The translations under genes were made by a program, and so were the position numbers. DNA of 64,000 bases from Manihot esculenta. Lineage: Eukaryota > Streptophyta > Magnoliopsida > Malpighiales > Euphorbiaceae. Shown here in pieces: positions 11,401 to 22,477 of this stretch. How positions within the stretch are numbered: the first letter of the stretch is position 1; the number at the start of each line of letters is the position of its first letter. The stretch is taken from positions 4,916,265 to 4,980,264 of the forward strand of contig NC_035161.2 of the NCBI RefSeq assembly GCF_001659605.2, written 5' to 3'. The notes under the pieces are model-generated. The model had not been told where the DNA came from. It saw only the letters and a list, made by a program, of their open reading frames with translations, and searched no databases.

Positions 11401-14400
11401 GTTAAAGTTGGGATAATGGGATTTGATTCTACATTTCAGTATAAAAATGAATTTGGATGAGAAATAACAATGATGAAGGTTAATACTGCTAGGTGCATGG
11501 AGAAAGTGATTACGTGTCAAAAAGAATAACGTATGTAACTACAGGTAAACTTGATAAGAAGGTTTATTAAGTCTAAATAATTTCCTAAGGCTATCACAAA
11601 AAATCATATCTTTAATTCATGCCTAGAATCACAATGTAAATAATAGTTTTTAAAAATTGAGAACGATTTTGGAGCTCATTTCCCAAGAGAGAATGCAATG
11701 CTAGATTGTCTCAACAGAGCAATGTAGAAGAATAAAAATATTATATCATGTAGAACAGTTGACCAAGAAAGAAAAAGTGCATATCTCATAAAGTTACAAA
11801 TGTTCTACGTAAGTTCAAACCCATTGTTTGAGTAGCACAGAAACAATAATATTATTGTGCGCTTGACATGTTTTGGATATAAGAATGAGTTTTACCTTTG
11901 GTCAAGTCTATCTTCAAATTAACATCTTTGCCACATAAAACATCTGCTCCTGGGACCTGTTGTTGATTGCCACCTTCAGAAGTAACCAAAGCTAATGAGT
12001 CCCTTGTACTATTCCCATTTCCAGCAGTGACAGTAGCACCAGGCCCTGACATAGAAGACACTATAATTTGAGAACTACCCAAACTTCCTGCTGGAGAATC
12101 TAGGGACCCAACATTTAGTGCATTTTCAGGCAACCTATTACTTTGATCAAAACCTTGTGCTGCATCTGCTGTGCTCTCTGTTGTGCATTCCCTATTACTA
12201 TCAGAGTCCTTTCTAAGATCAGATCCTTTTTTACCATTTTCAATGTTCAAACAAGAGGATTGATCTCCACTTGCAGAACTACATTGTCCCTGATCAGTTG
12301 TTTTGCTCTTTAACATCCCCACAGATTCTGGAAGAGAAACTTGCTCGCCAAAATTTTCTGTGATGCTACTTTCTTCCATACATAAATACTTATCTGGTCG
12401 AGACTGAGGTTCCAGGTCATTAAATGTATGATCTCTAAAACCAGAGTCATGAGAAAACCTGGCCCTTAAATTCCGACCAATAACAGGCAAAGAAATTGTT
12501 GCTTTGAAGTTCTGTTTTGTTGGTGGTGGACCCCCAGCAATTGTAAAATTTAAAGTTGATGGTCTATCTATGGAAGATAATACTCCATTAGAGGAAGAAT
12601 TTATAACTTGTCTGTCATTAACTTGACTTTCATTCTCTGAATCTTGTCCATAATTTTTTCTACTATTCACTTCAGTGTACCCAACCAATCTAAACAACTC
12701 CACTGGCCGCGGAACTGTAGAAAAAGTCCATAATCCCACACTGGCTCCACAAAGTTTGCAATCTAAAACAATGGAGTGAGGATCAGCTTGTAGCCCACCA
12801 GGCGCATTAAAATCTTCAGTCGCCTCCGCATTTTCATTGGTGGTGGCAGAATAAAAACCGATGCTTGTATTTTGCCCATTAGTGAATATATGGGATGAAT
12901 TCAAAGTATTGGCATCCTTAATGCGCTTCTTTGGTTTTGCCTTGCAGTCAACAACATAAGGAAGTAAACGTGGTTCCCAGCCACATAAACTTATAAGCTT
13001 TTGTGCCTGTAAATACTAAAAGTTGTCATTACTCTCACCAAGAACTTCAAAACAAGGAAAACTACCATCAATATGCTGAGAAAGGACATATGGAACAATA
13101 AAATATCACTAGTACCAATAATTTCTGAGATCATATCAAGTTATATACTGTAAAATCCACATACTGAATCAGAACTGATATAATAAGGAAAAAATATGTG
13201 CAATAGTTACAAACAAATACAAATGAACCTACCTGATAATACAAGTTAGCAGAATAAGCTTCAGACTCATTTCCAGGATATTCTACTTGGGATATTTTGA
13301 TAGATCCATTGCCACAATCCAAGGTTGGTGCCTGTCTAAGAAATTCTTCCAGCTGTGAGCTTTTCATGTATTCCAAAGCAGAAGATGAAATCATTGGAAG
13401 GCCTAAAAGTTGTAAGAGAGCAGAAGAACGTTCTCTGAATTTATCAACTAATACTGGAGGAGGAGTGGGAGGAAACTCTGCCAATCTCTCATCACAGGCA
13501 TTATCAATCCAGGGACATAATAATTTGTGTCCATTATCCAGCTTTAAGCTAAAAACCATTGCTGCCTTCTCAACTGAAAACATGGGAAAACAGTTCAAAT
13601 CAAATGCCAACAGCAAGAGAAGTTGCATTTTTTTACAGCAATTTATAATGCCTACTGTAGCAAAAGAATAGTATGACATGCCTTGCTGCTGCGTCCAAGA
13701 TGATGGAGTGGAAAAAAGAAGACGAGCTCCACATGCTTCACAGCCTATAATATCCATATCCAAATTGATCCATCCCCTCCTGGCACAATTTACAGCACTG
13801 ACCACCTAATAATGATAGAAAATTTAGTAAGATAGATGAGATCCCAGCAACATTAGGGTGGTAGAGAGAGCAATGGAATTGGAAAATGACTCTTACAAGG
13901 AAGAAGCAATTAAATGTTCCAATAAGTTAAAGCCTCTTATACTTTTAAGGAAGGAAAAAAATAAGCAGTTAATGAAAAAAGCTATATCAAATAGTTATCA
14001 TCAATATACTTCCATTGGCAGACTTAGAAGATTGGTCCTGATGGACACTTGGTTAAAGTATAGTTTCAACATTTTCAAAATGATCAATTCAGCATCCCAT
14101 AAGGTTAACATAATCATTCAGGAATTCAGTAAATCTCTATACACTCCCATTTCCTCTAACTAATGTCATTAGTTTCTTGCACCAGAATCCACATCCTATT
14201 TTTTACTAGCCTGTTTGCAAAAATATAGCGCCCTATCCACATTCGCAAACTTCAGCATAAGCAGCTTGTCATTGGTTAATTCTATCCTTCGTTTTGCTAG
14301 CATCCTAGAATAATTAGTTTATTTGCAGAAAAATAAAAGGCAACTTAAAACTTCAAGAAAAGCACTGAGCAGTCAATAATAACATCAAATCTATAGAAGC

Positions 14401-15090
14401 TTATAATAACACTAAATACTACGAACAAGTAGCAAATTTGAAAAGGTGACCTTGGGCTTAGCAAACCAAGTCATGGACTTAAAAGTGGCCATCCTCCTCA
14501 TAAGATCTCCTCGGTCCCAGGGTCTGCACAACGGAGCATCGGCTGGAGCTAATGAACGCTGAGATGACCCAACCACATCCCCTCTTGTTCTAGGTTCCAC
14601 TAATGCCAATGCAGACTCTGGATTGGGTCTCTTTTTTCCCCTTGATAACTCAACTCCAGATGAACTATCAAACAAAATAAAATACCAACTAAATTCAACA
14701 CTCAACAGAACCTTTAGCTAAAAGCACAAACCAGTTGAAACGACCACAAAGATCTGAAATAAATTGAGAATAAAACCTAAATTGAACCAACAAATATAAC
14801 AAACGGCGGATACCGCTTGTTTGCTAGAAACCTATCAGTTAACAGTCTATAGAAAAGTAAGTGGAAAATAATAATTATCTCAGACAGAAGGGATAAATAA
14901 TCAGCTGATACGCTGACAATCCTAAGCCAGGTTTCTTTTGTGATTCCTCCGTTTTTTTCTCAGTAACCAAACAAATAATGCGCAGAGAAAGAAGTGGAAA
15001 TAGATACCTGGAGGGATTGGAAAGGGATTTAGGGGCGTGAAAGAGCTTATCCATGATGGAGTGAAATCTCTTCTCTGGATCATCTGCCAT
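8482..15090 (-). CDS. C3HC zinc-finger protein, ZC3HC1/NIPA-like
   Basis: Seven minus-strand exons: 15008-15090, 14451-14664, 13682-13805, 13233-13573, 11896-13006, 9200-9393 and 8482-8565, giving about 716 aa. The first zinc module has LCRPWDRGDLMRRMATFKSM (C74) and then C121-x2-C124 with H156-x3-C160 in HKLLCPWIDNAC. A second BIR-like module shows C337-x2-C340 (DCKLCGASVGLW) paired with H644-x3-C648 (HRHFCPW). This two-module layout is that of ZC3HC1/NIPA and fungal Rsm1-type proteins. Human ZC3HC1 is a nuclear-basket component, so a nuclear role is expected. A Ser/Asn-rich linker of about 300 residues separates the two halves of module 2. Intron 3 begins with GC. The start chosen is MADDPEKRF; an in-frame upstream ATG at 15174 would add 28 residues. 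Confidence 0.9.
8611..9004 (+). repeat. ~198-bp tandem duplication inside C3HC intron 6
   Basis: The sequence from about 8611 to 8807 is repeated from about 8808 to 9004. Both halves share AGA(G)TAGAA, AATATAAAATGGAGAT, GTCACTCATTTAAA, ACTACTGATTA and GTGTCACA blocks in the same order, with modest divergence. It lies wholly in the last intron of the C3HC gene. Confidence 0.8.
9692..10084. repeat. MITE-like element with ~50-bp inverted ends
   Basis: The left end has GGGAGAATTACTGTCAAGTC followed by CCTAGGTTCTTAGAAAATTC and CACTAGTTCATC. The right end, reverse-complemented, reads AGAGAATCACTATTAGGTCC followed by CTAGATTTTTAGGAAATTCG and CTAGTTCATC. The match runs for about 50 bp around a non-coding core. 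It lies in C3HC intron 5. Confidence 0.75.
10757..11150. repeat. MITE-like element with ~80-bp inverted ends
   Basis: The left end contains AAATTTACTATTTAATCTCT, ACAAAACTCACTAGTTGGTC and GAAAAATGCATTAAAATGTC. The reverse complement of the right end carries the same blocks in the same order. This is the best preserved copy of the AGTCCCTA/ACTAGTTGGTCC family in the window. It is also in C3HC intron 5. Flanking sequences hint at a TATATTT-like duplication, but the match is not clean. Confidence 0.8.
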
Positions 15091-15344
15091 CTTCTTTTCC
15101 GCTAGAACAATCTCTTTTCGCGCAAGAATATTGTGTTTAGCTTTGAAACCTCGGAAAATTTTACTCGCTGGCAATGAAGATGGGAATGGCGGGCGGATTC
15201 GGGTCGGAATTTAGCCCGATATTGATGATCGGATTTATTCGGGTATTAAAGTTTTAATCAACTAGTCTTCCTTCCAATCCACCATATTTATACTCATTAT
15301 ATACATATAATTTATGTTTTTATATAATATTATATTATAAGATT

Positions 15345-15545
15345 GATTTTTTTTTTTGTCAAATATTAGATTTTCATTAATAAAGCGCATTAAAACCCAA
15401 TACAAAATATGGTTTACAAACCGAGCCTTTTAGACCTAAAAGAGAAAATAAGCAATAACATAAGAGGCCCAATAACAAAGGCCCAACATCTACACAGAGG
15501 TCCAGTCCAAAGATTAAAGAAATCCTAGCTTACTGGGAAAGACCG
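15345..15545 (-). mobile_element. possible 5'-truncated LINE or SINE 3' tail
   Basis: On the minus strand this ends in a poly-A run (T run at about 15347-15358 on plus), preceded by TTAATGAAAATCTAATATTTG and a GGGTTTTAATGCGC-type stretch, which looks like the 3' end of a non-LTR retrotransposon. No protein-coding part is left. The class is inferred from the tail only. Confidence 0.4.
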
Positions 15546-15555
15546 TTATTGATAG

Positions 15556-16018
15556 AGGTGAGCATTCGGTCTGTTCGGTTCAAAATCGAATCGAATCAAA
15601 TAAACTAAAAATAGAAATTTTAGTATTTATAAAAATCGAATCGAATCGATTTTGATCAGAAACCGAACCGGTCTAATTCGATTCGATTCAGTTTGATCGA
15701 TTTTAATTTTTAATAAATTTTTTATTTTTTACACTTTATTTTTAATATTTTAAAATTTAATTAAAATATTTTAATTTTAATATAATTTAATTTTTCTATT
15801 ATATTATTGAAAATAACATATTATTATTATTAAATCGGTTTGATTCGGTTTTTTCGATTTTTTTCTGATTAAAATCGAATTGAATTAAAATAACTGAAAA
15901 TTTTAAAATTAAAAATCAAACCAAATCAAAATAAATAAAAAACTAAACTAAATTTTTAAATTAATTCGATTCGATCAATTTTTTCAATTTAAATCAAGTT
16001 AAATCAAATACTGGTCGC
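15556..16018 (+). repeat. AT-rich ~450-bp palindromic repeat, copy 1
   Basis: It starts with GGTGAGCATTCGGTCTGTTC and runs through CGAATCGAATCGATTTT-type blocks, a core with TTTTTACACTTTATTTTTAATATTTTAAAATTTAATT and ATATTATTGAAAATAATATATTATTATTATT, and then inverted CGATTTT blocks. It ends near AAATACTGGTCGCC. Seven more copies are in the window. Confidence 0.8.
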
Positions 16019-18749
16019 CGTGGAGAGAAGTCGTTTAGAAAGTTACCGCTCACGTAATAATAGAAATTTAAATTTCTCTATATGTATATGATAATAATCT
16101 ATAATATATATATAAATGTGGAAAGAGAATGGGAATAATGGAATTTTCCATATTTTTTATATTTTTATTATTTTTATTTATATAAAAAAATAAAAAATAA
16201 AAATTAAATTTAGTTTTATAATATATATAAATGTGGGAAGGAAATGGAGAATAATAAAACTTTATATATTTTATATTATTTATTATTTTTATTTAATTTA
16301 TATAAAAAAATATTAGAATTATCTAATATCTTCTTTATTTTAATATAAAAAAATAAAAAAATAAAAATTAAAAAATACAAGAAATATTATTATGTATTAT
16401 TATGATACTAATTGAACATTTCTTACACTGAAAATTTTCTAAACAATGCTGAATTACATTTTATTTATAATTTTTTTAAATATTTATTGTCTAAAATAAA
16501 TATTAAAAGATATTTATTTTTTAAAATAAATATAAAATTTTTATATTTTTAATGTTTAATTTTAAATTTAAAATGATTAAACTTCTTGTATGAAGTTACA
16601 TAAATAGAAATTTTAATTAATAAAAGAATGAAATATCAACTCATTGATTTTTAAAGTTGAATCTATTGTTTTTGTTATTATATATATATATTGAATAATT
16701 ATTTTTTATATTTAATTAAATTTATTTCTTTAATTAATTATTTTATTTTGATTAATTTTAAATTGAAAATTTTATTATATAATTTAAAATAAATTGATTT
16801 ACTGTATTAATTATGAGTTAATGTTATACATATGTCTATTTATTTTTATATTAGTTAATTTTTATTTTTATATATTTATCTTTTATTAAGAACTATATAT
16901 ATTTATATGCTAATTTTTCAATTAAATTTTTTTATTATAATACAAATTATTTTTAAAAAATAATAATACATTTACTTACCTTATTGTCAACGAATTGATT
17001 GGTTAATAAATAAAATTCTTCAACCTATGTAATAATATAATTATCTTCAAATTTATTTATTATTTAAAAATATAAATAAAAATATTACTTTTAATAAAAT
17101 AATTTTTAAGTTATTTTATTAAATACGATAAATTAATATATAATTTCAAGATCAATAAAATAAAAATAATATTAAAAATTAAAGAACGTATGTTTTTTTT
17201 TCTACCCAATCAAATAAAAAATTTCCTCCATGAAAATATTATATTTTCGGTTTAATAAAATTATAATATGGGAACTAAATTATTATTTTAAAAAATTAAA
17301 ATATATATGTTAATTTTGATATAATTTTATTATTTAAAAATATTATGTATTTAAAGGTATTAAATAATTAATAAAATATTAGAAAGGATATAGAATTTAA
17401 CGAGTCAAGATAAATAAATTAAATTATTGAATTTTAAAAATAAAATGACGCATATATTAATTTTGACATATAAAATTATTTTAAAAAAATTATAATGAAA
17501 TTTCAATACTTCTTAAAAAAAATTAAATATATAACTTTGATCTTTACAAAAGCTAACCGATACTCCAAGTTTTAACTTATGAATTTTAAAAAGTGTAATT
17601 ATTTGACACAACGTTTATTAAAATTTTAAAAAATTACTATTTAATTTTTATAATATAAAAAAATTATTAACTAGTTTATTGATTTTAAAAATATATTTGA
17701 TATTTATTTTTTTTAATTTTATCATTAATTATTTTATTATTTAATTTTTATAATTTTAAAAAATTTATTAGTTGGTTTCTAAGATTTTTAAAACGTATAC
17801 TAATTAATTCCTATATATCATAATTATTTTAGACTTTTCTTACCGTTAAAACTAATAGAATAACTAATTAGTAGATTTTATAAAATATTAAAAATATTTT
17901 AATGTATTTTTTAAAATTAAAAATCAATTAATAAATTTTTTTTACTATAAAGTAATAATTTTTAAATTAAAATTAATTTAAATAAATTTTAAACTTATTA
18001 TTATTTAATTCAAATTAATTAATTTAAATAATTTTTTAACTTATTTTTATTTAATTCAAATTAATTAATTTAAATTATTTAATAGTTTTAAACTATATAT
18101 TAAAATATTATTAATATTTTAAAAAATTTACTAATTAATCTCTCCATTAATTTTAACAATTAAATACCGTAAAAAATTAAAAAATATTACAATATACACA
18201 ACTAATACATTTTTTAAATTGTTAAAGATATTTAAATATATTTTTTAAAATTAAAAAATTAATTAAAATATTTTTTTATAATATAAAAATTAAATAATAA
18301 ATTTTCTATTTATTAATAATTATATTTTATAACTCTTGATTTCATGTCATAATAAAAAGGGCAGTGTCTAATATTACTCTACTTAAGAACATTGTTCAGT
18401 TATGATCTTTGTATAGTTATATTTAGATAAAATTACATATTTTTAAATTTATTTCTCGATATTTTATTTTATTAATAAAATATATGCTTTTATATATCTT
18501 TATAAATTATCAATATATTATATTTAAATAATAATAAGAATAATAAATATAATTTACGTTCAATATATATTTAAATTCAAATTTAGAAAAATCATCTCTT
18601 TTCCTATTTTTTTATTTAATTTTATGATGTAATTAAAATAAAAAGAAATAAACATATATATATATATCATGAAAATAAAAACTTTTCATAATTAGAATCG
18701 TTGAAATATATAATATTAGATATATACTTTTCCAAACACTAAAAAAATA
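16019..18749. other. AT-rich intergenic DNA
   Basis: About 2.7 kb of extremely AT-rich sequence with no exon-like frame. It includes a decayed MITE-like copy at about 17620-17965. Nothing else definable is seen. Confidence 0.6.
17620..17965. repeat. decayed MITE-like element, AGTCCCTA family
   Basis: It keeps the family order of TACTATTTAATTTTTATAA, ACTAGTTTATTGATTTTAAA and the inverted counterparts, but is heavily AT-mutated. Borders are approximate. Confidence 0.45.
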
Positions 18750-19180
18750 GGTTAGCATTCAGTCGATTCGATTTAAAATTGAACCGAACTAAATAAATTA
18801 AAAATTAAAATTTTGATATTTATAAAAATTAAACCGAACTGATTTTGATAAGAAATCAAATCGCATCGAACGGATTTGATTCGATTCGATTTAAATTTTT
18901 AATATATTTTTTATTTTTTACACTTTATTTTTAATATTCAAAATTTAATTAGAATATTTCAACTTTAATATGATATAATCTCTCTATATTATTAAAAATA
19001 ATATACTATTAACACTAATCGGTTGAGTTTGATTTTTTAAAATTTTTTTTAATCAAAATCGAATTAAACTGAAATAATCAAAATTTTTAAAATTAAAAAG
19101 CGAATCGAACTAAAATAAATAAAAAATTAAACTGAATTTTTAAATTAATTTAATTCGATCATATTTTTTTATTTTGACAG
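18750..19180 (+). repeat. AT-rich ~450-bp palindromic repeat, copy 2
   Basis: It starts GGTTAGCATTCAGTCGATTCG and has the same core (TTTTTACACTTTATTTTTAATATT, CTCTATATTATTAAAAATAATATACTATT). It ends near 19180. Same orientation as copy 1. Confidence 0.75.
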
Positions 19181-19387
19181 ATAATAACAAACAATTCATA
19201 CTTTCTTAAATTTTTAAAATTTTAGTCTTTACCATCTATAATTTTATATTTTTAATAAATAAAAAATTATATTTTAAAATACTCTTTGTGACTATCTCTA
19301 ACTGAAAACCATATGTCTTAGGTCACATGTGTATAATTATTCTTCATATAGTTTGATATAATTTTAGTATCATGACATATGAATTAA

Positions 19388-19628
19388 TTTTGAGTAGAAA
19401 TCAATTTGAATCGAACCGATCTGATTTAATTTAATTTAATTAATTAAATTTTTTAATTGATTTTTTATTTTTAATATTTTAAAATTTAATTAAAAATCTC
19501 TCTATATTATCAAAAATAATATATTATTATTATTAATTAATTTATTTTTTTAATTTTTTTATTAAAATTAAAACGAATCGAAATAACTGTAATTTATAAA
19601 AACAAAATAAAAACTTAAACGAATCTAA
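19388..19628 (+). repeat. AT-rich palindromic repeat, truncated copy 3
   Basis: Only the middle of the family is recognisable: CGAACCGATCTGATTTAATT, the AATATTTTAAAATTTAATTAAAAATCTC core and the AAATAATATATTATTATTATTAA block. Both ends are degraded. Confidence 0.6.
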
Positions 19629-20289
19629 TAAATCATTAATTTTATGATGAGGATAAAATAAAAAGAAATAAATCAAAAAATAAGATAGATGTATCAAATA
19701 AATAATGTAAATCATTATTGAGCCAATTAGCATGAAATATATTAAATTAATTAATTAATTGGAGAAATAAAAAGCATTTGGGAGAATGAACAAGGAAGAA
19801 GCAACATGATGATATAACACATTCTCCACTCCAAAAATTCAAAAGCATGCATAATGAATTTTAATAATTCGGGTGTTTCATTGGCCTTTCCTTAGAAGCC
19901 ATATTAATTATTTTATTATATAAACTTTAATCATCACCAACGTGGATAATTATACCCCACTCATTCTAATTGCTTTTTTAATCTTATATTATAAAAATAA
20001 TATTTTATTATTAAAAATTATTTTATTAAATAAAAATCGAAAATTAAAATATTAAAATAAGAGAACTGACAGATTTACTAAATATATTTATCATCAGACT
20101 AAATCTGTGAGTATTATTAAATCACGACTTATTTAATATTATATTTTTTTATATATAATTGATTATATTATATAATTACCAAAATTTTTTTATTTTAATT
20201 AAATCATTATCCCTAAGTGTGCTAAAAAAATCAGGTAGGTCATTGAATAATATTCAAAGATCAATTAATTGATACTTTTCAATTAGGTC

Positions 20290-20747
20290 CATCCATATTC
20301 GGTTAAAATCGAAAAAATCGATCGAATCGAATTAATTTTAAAATTTAGTTCGGTTTTTTATTTAATTCTGTTTGATTCGATTTTTAATTTTAAAAATTTT
20401 GGTTTGGTTTGATTTTGATAAGAAAAAAATCAAAAAAAATCAAATCGAATCGATTAGTGATAATAATATATTATTTTCAATAATATAGAGAAATTAAATT
20501 ATATTAAGATTAAAATATTTTAATTAAATTTTAAAATATTAAAAATAAAGTATAAAAAATAAAAAAATATTAAAAATCGAAACTGATCAAATCGAACTGA
20601 ATCAAACCGAATCAGACCGGTTCAGTTCAATTCAGTTTCTGACCAAAATCAGTTCGGTTCAGTTTTCATAAATACTAAAATTTTGATTTTCAATTTATTC
20701 GGTTCGGTTCGATTTTGAACCGAACCGAATCGAATGCTCACCCCTAT
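20290..20747 (-). repeat. AT-rich ~450-bp palindromic repeat, copy 4
   Basis: This is the inverse orientation of copy 1, ending at GAACCGAATCGAATGCTCACCCC. The core blocks appear reverse-complemented (AATAATATATTATTTTCAATAATATAGAGAAATT and AATATTAAAAATAAAGTATAAAAAATAAAAAA). Confidence 0.8.
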
Positions 20748-22000
20748 TCTCAATTGTATCATGAAGGATTAAGCTAATTAAGATGGTCCCAACATAATCA
20801 TCAAATGAAGGTATAATATTAGTTTTATCCATATTAAATCACACCATCATTTCTTTTGTGTTTGACTGAAAATAGGGTTTGATTGAATAAATTATTTAAA
20901 AATTGAAAGATTAACAAATTAATTAACTTTGATTCTTCCTCTTTTGAGAAAAAAAAAAAAAAAAGTGAAAGGCAAATTTTATGTTTTATACAATAAAGCT
21001 AATGTTTGTCATCATTCTCCTCCCTCATGAATTAAAACCATAAATTTTTTTCAAGTGAAAGTAAAGCAAAAATTCAAATACCATTATTTTCTTTCGTATA
21101 AAATGATGTTCTGAGATCATAGAATAGAATTTATGGTGGTTATATAATTTTAGATAGAGAGAATTTCTTTTATCTATTTTCATTTTGTTCTCTAGTAACG
21201 TCTTATTACCTCTTTATAATGACGGTATCTTGTCAGACAGCCATTTAATTTATTCTGGCGCGCATATGAGCAGGGCTGCAAAGTGACTGGATTTGCCCTC
21301 TCTACCTCTTGTCACGTCACCGGCCTACGTGCGTGCGTGCCTGGTCCGACCTACTTCATACTACTGAGTTGAGATGCTCCGTGTGAACTGGTTTATTTAT
21401 GAAAAAGGCCTGATGGATTTTGGGTCTGAACCTTTTTTTAAATTCTGCCCTTACCCCTAAAGGTAAAAAGCCCGATAATCATCATAAATCAATCTATATT
21501 CGAAATCTGAAACACTTTCCTTCAAATTTTTAAAAGTATTTTATACTGAAAATTTAAATTTAAAACTTATAATTAAAAAAAAAATCACATTATTTCATCT
21601 CATATTTTGAGTTCAATCACCATTCATTTTAATTATAAAAATATTAAAAATAAATTTGATAAATTTTAATTATAAAAATATTAAAATAATAAAATATTTT
21701 AAAAAAATATTTTTAATACGGTTTAAAATGGTGTTTTCCTTTAAAAGCAGTGAACCTTAAATCAAAATATCAAATAAATACTTATAAAATAATCTAATTC
21801 GACTTAATTCAATAATTAAAAATAAAATTCATAGATCTATATTTCAAAAAGTCCACGTAGGGTTCATGGAGAAATGATGTACCTTAGCTCCACTAAACAA
21901 TTTACCCGTTGCCTTTGGCTTTTGCTTACTTTGCAAAAGATTTTTGCTTTAATTATTCACATTATTAATTTTAGCAAATGGGCCCCACAGCTTCTAAATA
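20748..22000. other. intergenic and distal promoter region of the kinesin-8 gene
   Basis: No exon is seen. The segment at 21255-21360 is GC-richer than its surroundings and contains TGGCGCGC and CACGTCACC motifs. TGGCGCGC resembles an E2F-type core, but this is a motif match only. Confidence 0.4.
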
Positions 22001-22002
22001 CT

Positions 22003-22044
22003 TAGCCGTTTGGGGGCTGACCTGACAACATTTTGACCGTTATA
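22003..22044 (-). promoter_or_regulatory. two MSA-like (G2/M) elements upstream of kinesin-8
   Basis: On the minus strand CCAAACGGCTA (22003-22013) and TATAACGGTCA (22034-22044) each match 10 of 11 positions of the mitosis-specific activator consensus YCYAACGGYYA that plant MYB3R proteins bind. They lie about 440-475 bp upstream of the kinesin ATG. Clustered MSA sites are typical of mitotic kinesin and cyclin B promoters. Control at G2/M is inferred. Confidence 0.6.
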
Positions 22045-22477
22045 AAAAAAAAGAAAAAAATTCTTCCTACAATTTCCCATTTCAAAAATTAACACTAGTA
22101 GCACTCCATTTTCAACTGCTTCCACTCCCCTCCACGTTGATTCTCCATTCACGAATTGGATCTTAGGGGAGTGCACAAAGTAAAACATGGAGGGGCAATA
22201 GCATCTCACTTCAAAATCTGACCTTCCCCGCTTCACCACCAGCCGTCCGATCTTCCTCCAAATCAATGGCTCACATTCGCCCCCGAATTAACTCAAAGTT
22301 GCAGTCTTGATCTTCCCTCTCTTTCCATTTCTCCTTTAGCTGCAACTCAAGTCTGTATCATATCAATCCCCCAACTTTCCGGGAAAATTTCATAACTTTC
22401 GTGCATTTTGAGCAGTCACTCAAACCGGGTTGGAGAAAAAACCGTCAGGGCATGCTTGGATAACGAGAAAATTTAGA

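Noticed and set aside
13858..14163. Lys/Ile-rich plus ORF between C3HC exons
   Set aside because: It lies inside C3HC intron 2, with AT-rich codon content and no recognisable domain.
22430..22477. Extension of the kinesin N-terminus upstream of MPVSTRSQ
   Set aside because: The extended frame begins with TTG and has no ATG, so 22478 is the first usable start.
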